Both the position numbers and the translations under genes were made by a program. A DNA stretch of 64,000 nucleotides from Apostichopus japonicus (taxonomy: Eukaryota; Echinodermata; Holothuroidea; Aspidochirotida; Stichopodidae), in contig NC_092562.1 of the NCBI RefSeq assembly GCF_037975245.1, positions 25,696,554 through 25,760,553 of the forward strand. Direction: 5' to 3'. The notes under the pieces are model-generated. The model was not told where the DNA came from. It searched no databases and saw only the letters and a list, made by a program, of their open reading frames with translations. Positions 1-12,500 of the stretch are shown piece after piece. Each line of letters starts with the position of its first letter. The first letter of the stretch is position 1.

Positions 1-1439
1 TTAAACTGCTAAGAGATTCTTTGCATTATTGATAAAGGAAATGTCCTTTTGGTGTCATGAAGCGAACTTTTTCTTTCTTTTCAACTTAATATGTTGTGCA
101 GAAGAGATGGATGCAAATAAAAATTTCAAAAAAACAAAAAAATATTATTATTATTATTATCATCATTATTAGGATTATTATTTTTATAATTGTTATCATT
201 ATTATTATAATTATGAAAAATTATTAGGATTATTATTATTTTGATGATATTTGATAAATATTTGGTCAATGTGATATGTCTTTTCTACGCTTCCTTATAT
301 CGTATCCACATCATCACATCCGATCACACATATTTCACAGTACAGTAAATGTGGATAAGGCCTCGTGGGATATACTAGGTACGGGGCCAAAGTTATCGCA
401 ATTCTGGGTAATTTGATATAGTTTTTTTTCTATTCCCGTCTTCGGGATTTTCCTATCTTTATCTATACAGGAGTAAGAAGGCGGGAATTTCCAGGCTTCC
501 AATGACGTAACACGTTTCTATACTGACCAGTGCTGTTGTGTAGTAACTTGCGCAGCTGTTTCCCGGTTTTCCTCCCAGGGGTTTCCGTCAGGAAGTTGTT
601 TCAGGTCATGTTACTTTACGAAGCTATATCTGTTGTGTTTCCTCAAAATATCAGGTTTTTTCTAGGAACATAATTCTGCATGGTTTTTAATAAAACGATA
701 ATACAACACAATGGTTTATTGATTTATACAACCTTTCGTGAGATAATCATAGGTAGACATTGTCTGTACCTTTGTCTTGCTATTGCCAAATGTACATTAT
801 AAGTGGAGACATGCATAGAACATATCGCGGACAATCAGAAATGTTATTGGGGAAGCCGGGGTTGGGAGAGGAAGGGATGTGTTGCATACGGGAGCCGGGC
901 GGGGAAGGGGGAGAGTAGATGGCCATAGTAAATATTGGATTTTAATTGTTCAAAAATTATGGACGATTCATTCAACGCTTTGTCCCGACTTAGATAAAGC
1001 TTCATGATGTATGAATAATACATACTTTCAAACATTTTAATTAGAGGACTTATTTTAAATTGCTGGAAACATTCCAACGGCATTGATTATCAAAAGCACG
1101 TTTCCAGTTTTCCTAATTATTCCTGACAGAATTGATCGGTAGTTTGAAGAAAATCGTAGAATGAAGTGAAGTAACTTAAAGACAAGGTGGAAAAAATAAA
1201 AGAATTCGTCTCAATAAACCGAGTGTGTAATGGGAGTATTTTCGGCATGTTACTTAAAAACGATCCATTATATTCACAATGGGCTTATGTATGCATAAGG
1301 ACATACTTCGAGGTTAAAAAATTTCCAATTTTTATTATTTAAATAGTCAGCAACTTTATCCTCGCTAAAATTGATACTTATTATAATCATTATAGTGATT
1401 ATTTTGTGTGCACTCATCCTAGTTAGAACGCACTGCTTT
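1..1439. other. No gene seen
   Basis: ATT-repeat at 140-240; the rest is unique-looking AT-rich DNA without splice-supported frames. Confidence 0.6.
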
Positions 1440-1835
1440 ACATGGGCGTCAACTGTAGGTTGCGTTATATATGACAAGTAAGGATTGTGGGGGGGGGGGT
1501 GGGGTTGGGGGGTGACTGAGGAGCAGGACTACTTTTCTTAAGCACGGGCGTCTATTTCATAATTAATGCGTGTTTTGCGTTGTTAACATAGGTAAAGAAG
1601 AAAAGGAAGGGGGGAGGGTTGGTTATGTTAAACACGGGCGTCCATGCGTTGTTTAGGAAAGGAGCGAGGAGGGATGTGTGGGGGTGCGAGGAGGGGTGTG
1701 TGGAGGGCGGGGGTTACCAAGGTTTAACACTGGCGTCGACTCTGTATTAAATGCATGTTTTGTGTTGCATTTAACAGGTAAGTAGGTTGTGGTTGGGTTG
1801 GGAGGGGGGGGGGGTGGTGGGTGGGTGGAACTGAA
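1440..1835. repeat. Degenerate tandem repeat, about 95-105-bp unit
   Basis: GGCGTC recurs near 1445, 1549, 1639 and 1731, each time preceded by AACAC/ACACGG-like sequence and followed by GCGTTGT-type and G-rich runs. Confidence 0.6.
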
Positions 1836-1959
1836 GATGTTGTACATAGGCTAGGAAGGAGATCCCTATTATAGCTATGCAAGGAAGGAGAGCGGCCCAT
1901 CTCTGGTTTAGAATCAGAAAAACCTCACGTACACGTAATAGACCATGGAAAGAAAACAA

Positions 1960-3884
1960 ACAAACACACAGTTGTATATTAGTATAAGTTATTTCTTAAA
2001 AGTATAAACAAATTTAGACTTTCAAGGGATTATGTGAGAGATGAAACTTCGGTAAATACATCATCGGAAGCATTTAACTAATCTTATAATGGAGAGTAGA
2101 ATCACACAAGAGACCTTTCGTTATATGATACAGTTTACGGCATGGCAGGCAGTTGAATTAACTTCACATAACTCTTACAAATTTCCAAAAGACTCACTCC
2201 AAAGTATTTATTCTGCCCCTAAGAATTTATTAATAGAAATGTCTGACCAGTTTTTACTGGAAAAAAAAGAACTACACAAAAAAAAAACAACGGTTTGCTT
2301 CACACGCACGCGCAGTGCATCAGACTAAATGCCTAGATGTGTCAAGATCAAAAGATAAGATTTGAAGGTGATGATGGGATCATGGATTCAAGTATCTACC
2401 CTCTTCACCCCACCCCCCCCCCCACCCCCACGGGAACTTTTTGGCAAGTGCTTCTGAAGATATCTACCTATTAAGAACCAATTCAAGTATACAAATGATA
2501 AAATCCTAGCAATAAGGCAGAGCAGGAATAGAAGATGGGAAATGTTTCAAGAGGAAGAACGCAATTTAGAAATAAATTGGACAGGATGGACGTGGAAAAC
2601 ATGACCAACAACATTTTAAACCCTCTCTCTCACTTCTTCAAAGAATAATAAATAATTTTAAAAAAAAACAATTCTTGATCTGAATATTTTAGCACACAAT
2701 GATGTCCTTATTATTCTTTCATATCATAAAAGAACAATATTTTTACATCATATACCCAAGTAACTTACTTAACGTTTCATAATGTGGGTCCGTTTATCTG
2801 ATCATTTTCCCCTTTAATTTACTCACTTATTTAACCCGTTTTTGTCTTCTTGTTTTCCCATTTTTTTTTTTTTTTTTAAAGTAAACTCATGCAGAAGACG
2901 GTATGAGCGATTATTAAACAGCGCCATCACTAAAAAAAATAAAACACTCGGTTAGAACTAAGCAGAAAAAAATATATATATCGATGCCGGGACTACTCCT
3001 TTCAGTAGGGTGTCAGGAACGAAGAGGGTGCTGTGGGTGGGTGTAACAGACGTCATCTGAGGGGATACACGGGACTATAGTCAGTCAATAAACCCACTCC
3101 GTTTTTGCATCTACTATATACTAAGACTCATATACCCACTACAAGACAAATACTATCTCACTATGTCTTGCCCGATCATATATAGTCCTATCATATGAAC
3201 ATATGACAGAAGAAAACCCATCAACTTTACTACCATGTAAAGCAACTTGAAGCACACATGACACACTATAACAAACATGGAAGGCTTCTGCCCCACTCCA
3301 CCACCACCCAACCTAAGTATGCGAGTGTCTGGGACAAGTGGCAAGGCTAAATCCTACCGTATTCATACGTATGTGTGTTTTGTAATAAGGAACAAACATA
3401 CCTATGCTATAAATTGATAAGAGCAGCAATTTTGTTTGTTCAAAGCAAATAGTTCTTGAGCTTTTCTTGCGTGACCCTGCATTACTGTAACGGACTTTGG
3501 TAACAACAAATCTTACCAATGGGAGTGGCATACAGCTTGTAAATGAATATTCATCATCTCAGTAAACATAATAATTATAATGACAGTGCCATCCTCCAAT
3601 CATGGGAATGTTTCTATGGAGTGAAAGAATTTAACAACAAAAAATTCTGGTTATTCCAACTTAGATATTATTATCTCATCATATCTGACAGACCGAGAAA
3701 CCACCCTGTTATAGTCCTCAATAAAATAAAATCAATATTATTAAAAATTAATTATAACAATAATAATAACAAAACTATATCAAAAATACAAGGAAAAAAG
3801 ACAATTCTGAGAAGTAGATTTGTTACGTCAGCTGGTTTGTACGATTTTCACCATTAAAATATGCTAAATGTTAAGAATGCTCCT
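1960..3884. other. No gene seen
   Basis: Short frames only (longest about 100 codons at 3543-3857, Asn/Lys-rich low-complexity translation). Homopolymer C and A runs. Confidence 0.6.
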
Positions 3885-4110
3885 TTAAAGTTGCCTTTCA
3901 ATCATATGGTCTCCGGTTCGAGTCACTCCAAGATTAATGTATGTCGTCCAGTTACAGAGTTGTTGACAATTGACAATTCATAATCATGGACGTTAAATAT
4001 GAATCTAAGAGACTGACTTCGGTCAGCTTGCGGCTTTGATAAGCCAATGATGCTTCGACGCGGGTTCCTGCTTGCAGGAGGATCTAAAGTACATACATAC
4101 AAATACATAC
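3885..4110 (+). mobile_element. tRNA-headed SINE, 5'-truncated copy
   Basis: Shares the B-box region (CCGGTTCGAGTCACTCC), the body (GTTGACAATTGACAATTC, CTTCGGTCAGCTTGCGG) and the ACATAC-type tail with the copies at 14.75 and 42.05 kb. The A-box part of the tRNA-like head is missing or degraded. Confidence 0.8.
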
Positions 4111-4990
4111 AAAGTTAAGCTTAATTGATGATGTTGATTCCTCCATACAGGGCTAAACGTTGATGCTAATCCATTGTTTTATCAATTCTGATAAAACAAC
4201 GAAAACTTGTTCCGTTAACTTCATAAAACCAACAGAGTGTCCTTGGGTGCTATTCAACACAATTTGTCCTTTTTGCTTATGTTTTTGTGTTTTCCGATGA
4301 TTGAGTTTTGTGGTTGCATCTCAGGAACTAACCTGATGGACTGTTTAGTAGGCTATATAGATCAGTCACTTTCACTAATGAAGCTTATCTACTTTAAGGG
4401 TCATTCTTCAAAATGTAAAAGTGTTTTTAGAAATACAACCTGGACTACTGGAAATGATTTCTAACTGTCTTCAACAAATCAAATAATTATGATATGTCTA
4501 AACTCATTTGAAAAGAATCCACCTGATATCAAGCCATGACATCAACTGTTATTAACTAAACAACAAAACATGCTTAACAAACAGGGAGACAAAGACAATG
4601 CAGAACCCAATTAGAGTTCGGACAATTTAAGAAAACAGTGAGCGTGAGTAAGAAAAAAGGAAACAAAAAATACATGATATGAAAGCGTAAACCCACTTAA
4701 AAATAAAACACCAACATGGGGAGTTCATATGATAAGATTTTAAACATACACTGTGAGTAACTAAAATAGCTTACATATGAATGGAGGGAAGGAAAAGGTT
4801 AATAAATTATTCACAAACGACATGTACACCCCCACCCCCCTTCCCCACCCCACAACCCCACAACCCCTGTACTCCCATCAGCCACCTGGTAGGAAAACAT
4901 TGTGCTTGGAGATTTATAATTTTTTGATTTGGATATAACAAAAGAGTTCAAAACCTTCAAAGAAAAGTTATGAGAAAAAAATATTCCTTT
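4111..4990. other. No gene seen
   Basis: AT-rich unique sequence with a C-rich run near 4828-4875. Confidence 0.6.
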
Positions 4991-5355
4991 GGCAGACCAT
5001 GGTTGTAAGGAATTAAATGGAACTATACATGAAACATTTCAAGACCGACCATGGTTGTAAGGAATTTAATGGTAATAAGCATGTAACATTTCAAGACCGA
5101 CCAAGGTTGTAAGGAATTCAATGGTAATATACATGTAACATTTCAAGACCAACCATGGTTGTAAGGAATTTAATGGTAATATACATGTAACATTTCAAGA
5201 CCGACCCTGGTTGTAAGGAATTTAATGGTAATATACATGTAACATTCCAAGACCGACCATGGTTGTAAGGAATTCAATGGTAATATACATGTAACATTTC
5301 AAGACCGACCATGGTTGTTAGGAATTTAATGGTAATATACATGTAACATTTTATT
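4991..5355. repeat. Minisatellite, 52-bp unit, about 7 copies
   Basis: Unit with GACCATGGTTGTAAGGAATT, AATGGTAATATACATGTAAC and ATTTCAA, repeated every 52 bp with few substitutions. Noncoding. Confidence 0.95.
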
Positions 5356-6419
5356 ATTGTTTACCCTTGTCTCTCCACTTAAACTAAATGTTTACTTATT
5401 AATGATTAAAACTATCTAAGCTCAAAAATATATATATACCCTAAATTGTTTTTTGTTTTGTTTATTGATAACAATCAGCCTCATGGTTCTTAAATTACTA
5501 AAGGTCCCTTACCACTCCCCCCCCCCAACCCTCCTCCACCCTTATAAAAATGAGGAAGAAATAACCTTAGAAAATTGTGCTCGCTTACCGCTCTGTTCAC
5601 AACATGTAATGAGCTTATCTCTGTGATATCATAAAGGGATATAACTCCCCTCGGAGTCTGTTGGCCAATCACTTACTGAACCTTGCACAACCAGTCACAA
5701 GGTCCCATTTTTAAGTAAGGAATTTGAGCTATTTTGAAATGTCTCGCATCATTTAAGCCATGGGTTCTACAGCAAAACAGTGCTATTGGATCAATTATTT
5801 AATATTTTAACTTGATTAATATTCTAGTATAAAAGTTTTACTGTAGTGATGTCATCCATCATTCAACCCATTTCAATGTTTGGCAAAACGTAACAAAATT
5901 TTAAAAACCAATACACTGCAACTGTTTTGTATCTCTTAGTAACTGGATGAAATCAATATGTACCAAAAGACTACGAACACTGCATTACAGATGAAATGAA
6001 TGTAGTTAACAACTTCCTCGATGACCGAAGCAGAACCCTCTTCAGGTCGCTTCTCCTCGGTACTAAGAGAAACTTAATGCATCACCTCTGCACAATCATT
6101 TTCAAAAGAAATGCGAGATAATTTCTATGAGATAGACAGACACTCTACCAAACTAACGCTAAACATATAGGTTGTACGACTTTGCGCCTAATTTGCTGAG
6201 CACTCTTTCCCAAGAAATAGTTTGTGTCACACTTGACATTGTGCAATAATATTATTTATTGATTTGTGCTCTCCCACTATGACTTACGTCAGCATATGAC
6301 TATCTCAAACTTTAGTTAGACAGTAATTCCTTCTTGGGTCCTTTTCAAAATGGAAATATGAAAAATAATATGAAGGGCCTTAACATGTAAAACCATACAC
6401 CCTTATGTAAGAAATCAAC
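5356..6419. other. No gene seen
   Basis: AT-rich DNA with no coding signal that I can support. Confidence 0.6.
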
Positions 6420-6975
6420 AACTGGATTGAGTGTTCAGTACTGTTTGGTTCATAACTTTACTACATCAACATGACTTGCTACATATTACTTTTTCTGATG
6501 CATGTTACAGTACAGTGACTACCCATTCCAACAACCTAAAACATTTTACTGGATTAAGTGTCCGATATTGTTTGATATGTAACTTATGTGTTACTTGTTC
6601 TATGTAACTTGCTACAGGCTGAATGTTTTCTTAACCTATCACACATCACTTCCTAACGATACCTGATCTTGCTACCGGATTAAGCATTGATGTTTGACAC
6701 ATAACTGGTTAATACAGAATAATGGTTTTAAAACTTGTTACTGGATTAAGTGTTCAGTCATGTTGAAGCGTAACTGGTTAATACAGAATAACTGTTTGCT
6801 TGTACCTGTTACATATATCTTTAACTACCGATAACAATTCCCCGCAAATGTGTAACAGTAACGTTTGCTAGATAACTGGTTACGGAAGTACAGGTTACAT
6901 TACTGAAACCTGTTACCTTCAGCTAACTAACCATACTCACTCTATAATACTTGTTACTGGACTATGTGTACAGTA
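6420..6975. repeat. Degenerate tandem repeat around ACTGGATTAAGTG
   Basis: ACTGGATT(A/G)AGTG-type motifs occur near 6422, 6549, 6676, 6741 and 6953, with CATAACTGGTTAATACAG between some. Spacing is 65-212 bp, so the array has decayed. Confidence 0.5.
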
Positions 6976-7965
6976 AAGTGAATAATACACAACTCATCAC
7001 ACAAAATATAACTTGATACAGGACACCATACTCGTCATAGAATCAAGTCTACGGTAATTATCAAGAACATCTACTCCGTTAGCAGCTAAACGTGACACAG
7101 AATACATAATTAACATTGCTGAAAAAAGCGATAAAATCAAACTTTTAAACCAACTTGAGTACATACAAGGTTCTGCTTCATCTGCCTGACATTTGTTTCA
7201 TTTATTATCATTTTGCTTACATCAGGACCACAGCTATTCAATAATACTAATTTTCATACAAAAAAACAGTCACTTGCAAAAAAACCAACACATTTTTGGC
7301 TGTTTTCGAAACAAAAACCATGATTATTAGATACAAAGACTTTGCTCTGTAAAAAGATCAGCTGGATTTTACACTTATTTTGTTTTTTCTTTTGTCTTAA
7401 ATTGAAAATATTTTAGTCAAAATGTGTTGTATATTTACAAAATATCTGGAAGAATATAACTCTCTTAAAGAAAGTCACTATTTACAAATATATTTATTGA
7501 ATGAAGTACTAATCCTTCACATGAGAAATATTTTTTGAGCTTTGATAGTTCTACTACTCAGAGCAAATAGGTCTGGAATAATTGGAATTTCAGTCATGAA
7601 CGAAAAAGAAATAAATAAAAAATTAATAAAACAAGTAATGACAAGACAAAGGAAATTAGAGGAGAAGAATGATAATTGCACTGTTAATAGTCTAATTAAT
7701 AAGCTCATACCAATGTGGCTTTATATAATCGATGATACATGTTTAAATACAGAGTCATAGCACAATAACTAAGATGGAAAAAAAAAAACGGTAAAATAAA
7801 TATCTAATTTTATATAAGTTATAATGAAATCACTGTGTCAATAGAAATGAACAGCACCGTAGTAAGTTTTAAATGAAAACCAGCCTGGAATAACTGAAAA
7901 ATTGATTCAATTTTCCTGTTAAATGTTATTTGTACTGTTTCCTTAATTATATTACCCAAACCATA
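6976..7965. other. No gene seen
   Basis: AT-rich DNA; overlapping short frames on both strands at 7517-7760 look like chance. Confidence 0.6.
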
Positions 7966-7966
7966 T

Positions 7967-8065
<99 letters not shown>

Positions 8066-8100
8066 TATGCATATGCATATGCATATACATATACATATAC

Positions 8101-8137
<37 letters not shown>
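7966..8137. repeat. TA microsatellite with GCATA interruptions
   Basis: About 170 bp of alternating TA, interrupted by a run of ATGCAT and ATACAT units in its second half. Open frames across it are artefacts. Confidence 0.98.
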
Positions 8138-8140
<3 letters not shown>

Positions 8141-9393
8141 AATAAATTTATGAATCCTTGGAACATTTTCATGGACATCTTCTTACCCTGGTACCCTGGC
8201 AGTGTCTGCTTTGATGTTTAAAGTTCACCATGCATAGTCCTGCATCTGTCAAAAAAAGGAAGAATGAAGTTAGATGCAGTTGCCTTCAAACTGCTCCGTT
8301 CACGGTAATTAAAATTTCTGTTACGTAAATATGTTTTGAAAACTTGCTCGGTTCTCGGACCGACAGATGTGGAACTTTTTAAACTAGAGCGATCCTCGCG
8401 AAAATTTGCATTCAATTCTTCGGGTACCTGAGATATTGAATCGAACAAAGTTATTGCAAATCTGGTATTGTGTAAGTGTAATCCGATGAAACAATGGCAA
8501 ATTGGCTTGATTAATTATGATTTGAAATTCTCAAGAGTGTTAGCTAAAAACGGACATAGTAATTATAATTATGATTATGGCGTGAATAGTGATAATTTTC
8601 TATGCTAATTTGATAATAAAATCCCATAACAATAGTTGCTTTGCTGGCTTAACTATCAATGCCTGACAGTGTCAAATAACAAAGTCAAAGCTGAAAACTT
8701 TTTGGAATTTTTGATTTCCTGAAATAAAATAATAGAAATTTGGAAATTCCAAACATGATAAATTTATCTTTGCCATTACATCTTGAAAACCTGCATCGGA
8801 TTCGACAATTACTGGATGACTCGCTAATAATGTGGTGAATGACAGACCTCCCAGCCGGCTCCTCAACAAAATAAAGGTTTTTGAAGGTCCAAAAATGAAG
8901 TTAATTTAGTAACATACTCATCATCTATGCTCCTTTTTACATCACCTGTGGCCCTTATTTAAAACACCTGAATTACATTAACTGTTGTTTTCTGAGTCTG
9001 ATTTATATCACTGCATGAATCATGCCTGGCTGTCCACAACAACTTAATGGCCAATGTTTAGCATGACTGAATACAATATTTCTACTCTAAATTAATCTTT
9101 AAAATTAAAAACTTCAACTTAAAATAAAAATAAAGGTTTTAAAGAATATTTTTGAAAAATAAATAACTGTTCTTGAAATACAGGTTTTTTAAAGGTTTAA
9201 AAGGTTTCACTGGAAGGTCTGTAATGCATATAGGATGCTGCTAACTAAAAATTTTAAGCATTTAATTTTTAAGAAATATTTGGCCAAATTATTGATCAAA
9301 CATGAAACAGTTGCTTTCAAGAATGGATATCTATCTATCTATTTTTTTAGATAGTGTGGATAGTGACATACCATCTTATATATATATTTTTGT
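8138..9393 (-). other. Downstream of GRAMD1 stop, probable 3'UTR in part
   Basis: No frame continues the gene here. A 76-codon frame at 8218-8448 has no support. No single poly(A) signal could be chosen. Confidence 0.5.
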
Positions 9394-9528
9394 TCAAAGT
9401 TCTTCCTTTGTGTTTGAGTTACCCCTCGTCGCCAGGTCTTGCTGCATGTCCAGGATTATCTGAGAAAGGTTCGGTATGGAGGTAGACGTCTGGATTCCAG
9501 TTTTCAGTTCTTCGAATGTAAGTTCAAT
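9394..9528 (-). CDS. GRAMD1: GRAMD1 exon 17 (last coding exon)
   Basis: Residues 705-748 and a TGA stop. Begins IELTFEELKTGIQTS and ends TKEELstop. Phase 0 acceptor CTACAG. Confidence 0.88.
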   Translation of the reverse strand: MELTFEELKTGIQTSTSIPNLSQIILDMQQDLATRGNSNTKEEL

Positions 9529-12500
9529 CTGTAGGACAGGGAACAGACGGAAAAAAAAGAAGCATTTATGCAATGATCTAGGTTTTCTTTGCATTGGTAC
9601 TAAAACTTACATCTAATGCCCACCCAGATGCAATGAGGGGTTTATTTATCCTTGTATTTATTGATTGATTGATTGACTGATTGATTGATTGATTTATTCG
9701 ATCAATGAACTGTTGCTTTCTGTCATCGGACATTGTGTTAGTCTAAATAAGTAGTTTCAATAACCAAGTAGGAAGTTTTAACAGTTAACACTACTGCCAT
9801 TTTACTGACAAGTGTGTTATTCACGGGGACCAAAAATAGCGACTACTTTGGTGGAGATTTTATGTCCTTTGAGAAATCCCGTACTAAATATGGATTCAAC
9901 GAAATTTAAGAACCAAAAAATTGAGTCTGAACGAGGTAAGCTTATGGTAATTGTACAAGCAGTGCTGGCAATTTGTCAGCTTAACGGCTAATATGAAGAC
10001 TCCATTACCTGCTTCATGAGGTTAACACACATTGACATTATTTCCCGCCATTTTTCCATCTCCAGTTCGTGGTACTGCTGCTGTTGATGAAGTAACAGAA
10101 GCCATTCTCTGCTGTCCTCCGGTAAACCCCTGAGAAAAAAAGATGATAAAATATGAATTTGTGTCAAAGTTTAACACTGAATCACAATAACAAAACACAA
10201 CAAAATCAATCTAGGACGAGGAATAATTTTAGTGTTCAAATTTGTGTGTAGCAGTTTCTGAAAGCTCCGAAATTTGTCTCATGTAAAATACTATGGTTTC
10301 TATGTACAAAAAACTGCTATACATCATTTGTCTTTGTATAGCATTTTTTTTACCTACTTGCAGAGCATTTTGTGGTGAGAAACTGGATAAAACATTACAA
10401 GATATCACCGAACATTCCTGTAGCCATTCTGAGATGATTACATATCAATCAGACTACAATGTACAGAATGCTACGTAACGTATGAAGACACCAAGGGTAT
10501 GCATGCATATTGCGATGCATATTAAGATCCTGCTAGGATCAGAACAGAGAACCTGCCAACTTTCTCACACTTTTGCGATACCGAACTGGCTCTATGAAAA
10601 CCCATGCCAACATTGTACTAAGGCTTGAGAACGTGCAATCCAAACTTGCTCTATGTAAACCCATGCTAACATTGTACTAAGGCTTGAGAACGTTATTTTA
10701 TTGTGCAATCGTTCAATGGAACACAATGAAGAGACTGTTAAAACAACAGCTGGACAGATAATGTAACAATGTCTACATCGAATATGTATACAGGAATGTG
10801 ATTCATAAAAGTATAGGAATGACATAGAGTGGTATGCTATGCAACACTGATAGATATATCACCTATTCTCTCCCCCCCCCCTTCTCCCAGCAATGCTTTC
10901 ATTCACCAAATCATGAGGATTAATTGTAAGGACTTTATATTAAGCACTAACCCCCCTCCATCCAGCATCACTTACCCACACCAAATGATGATTAATAACA
11001 ATTAATTACTCTATATTCTGCGCCATAGCCATACCCCCCTCCATCCAGCAATGCCTACCCACACCAAATAATGAGGATTAATGGTAATTCATTACTTTAT
11101 ACTCTGCACCACCTCATCCAGTGATAAACTTGGTGTTTTGCTGTAGCTACGGTGAAGATATTGCAGTTGAAAGTAAAGGAACATGTTGAACACTACCAGG
11201 ACAATTAACCTTTTCAATAAAGAACAGAAAGAGGAGATATTTAATATGAAAAGCATGGTTCAAAGGTTGGATACCAACTTTCCAATGAACTGGGTATTAA
11301 ACTTGTTTTGTTTTTTTCTGCATATTCATAACATTTATCAACACAACAAAATTGACAAGGTGATGTTTATATCATTTCAGAGATAGTTGCTAAAGAGAGA
11401 CAGGAGGTCATTAACCACAGCATTTTTTACATTTGATAAAATTAGCAATGATAACAATCCAGCCCTCTTACTGGCCAATCCCTCTCTTACCTACATTTAC
11501 ATCTAATGAATATTCATCATCACAAAATGTTTACCTTATAATCAAATTGAGGCATAAATTTAGGGGTCTTATCTTAATTATATAGAAACATGGACAAAAG
11601 AACACACTTCCTACACACATCATTCACAGATGGAGAACATTTCCCTAAGGACGTTTAGTGACCAAACTTGTGGATAATCGGGTACGTTATGTCACTTGAA
11701 TATATGCAAATTGAGCCAACGTTAGAACCATGAATATGCAGAAGCTCACCCAAACGATATCAAGATGATTGTTGTACATTGGAGGGATTTTGATTCTAGC
11801 TTGGTTGACACCTGTTGTGGCAGTACCCATTTCATTGCACCTGTTGAAGGACAAACAAAAATACAGGTTTAATTTTAATGGAAAAATTGATGGCTTACAA
11901 AAAAACAAAAAACAAAAACATACAGATTTGAAAGGAAGGACACTGTGGCTGGCAATTGTCACATATATATCTTTCCCACTATACTCTCAAGTTTACAGCA
12001 CTACTTGAGAACAAACATCAGAGTGAACTTATTCCTTCCTTGTTTTCAATTTCTAGTTCTTTGTGACACTCAAACTAGGATTACATGTTTTGAAAATTGT
12101 GAAAAAAATTTACTCTTCCATGAACCAAATATAATTTAAAGGCAATTGGAGACTCCCCCCAAACCGCGTGCCCTTCTCTGAAAAAGTTAACTTTCCATTG
12201 CTTGCAAGTTAAGTTTTCTTCTTGTCGCTTAAAAATGCAGACAGTAAATGAAATGTGATACCTTGTTATCTTTAGCTGGACCTGAGATGTCCATCACTGT
12301 ATCATTTGTACAATCTGCTGTGGGTACTGACCGTACACTAGTCAAATTACTGACGGTAGCAAGCTGTTTGTGTATTTTCTGGGATCGATGGTGGTGTCTA
12401 ACACTTCTGTTACACCTCATTCGAAACTAGGTCAGATTACCAGCATGAGACGTTTCTTTATGTGCGAGTCTTCACACCCTTTAAATGATATTAGTCATAC

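Noticed and set aside
483..492. GGGAATTTCC, a perfect kappaB-type site
   Set aside because: A single 10-bp match with no nearby gene; expected by chance.
7819..8178. Open frames rich in Tyr-Ile
   Set aside because: Translation of a TA microsatellite; the same holds for 45383-45868 and 46876-47408.
12262..12406. Exon-like open stretch with acceptor AACAG and donor AAG|GTATCA between GRAMD1 exons 13 and 14
   Set aside because: Length 145 is not a multiple of three; entered in the phase left by exon 13 it meets a TGA. Exon 13 joins exon 14 in frame without it. It could at most be a poison exon.
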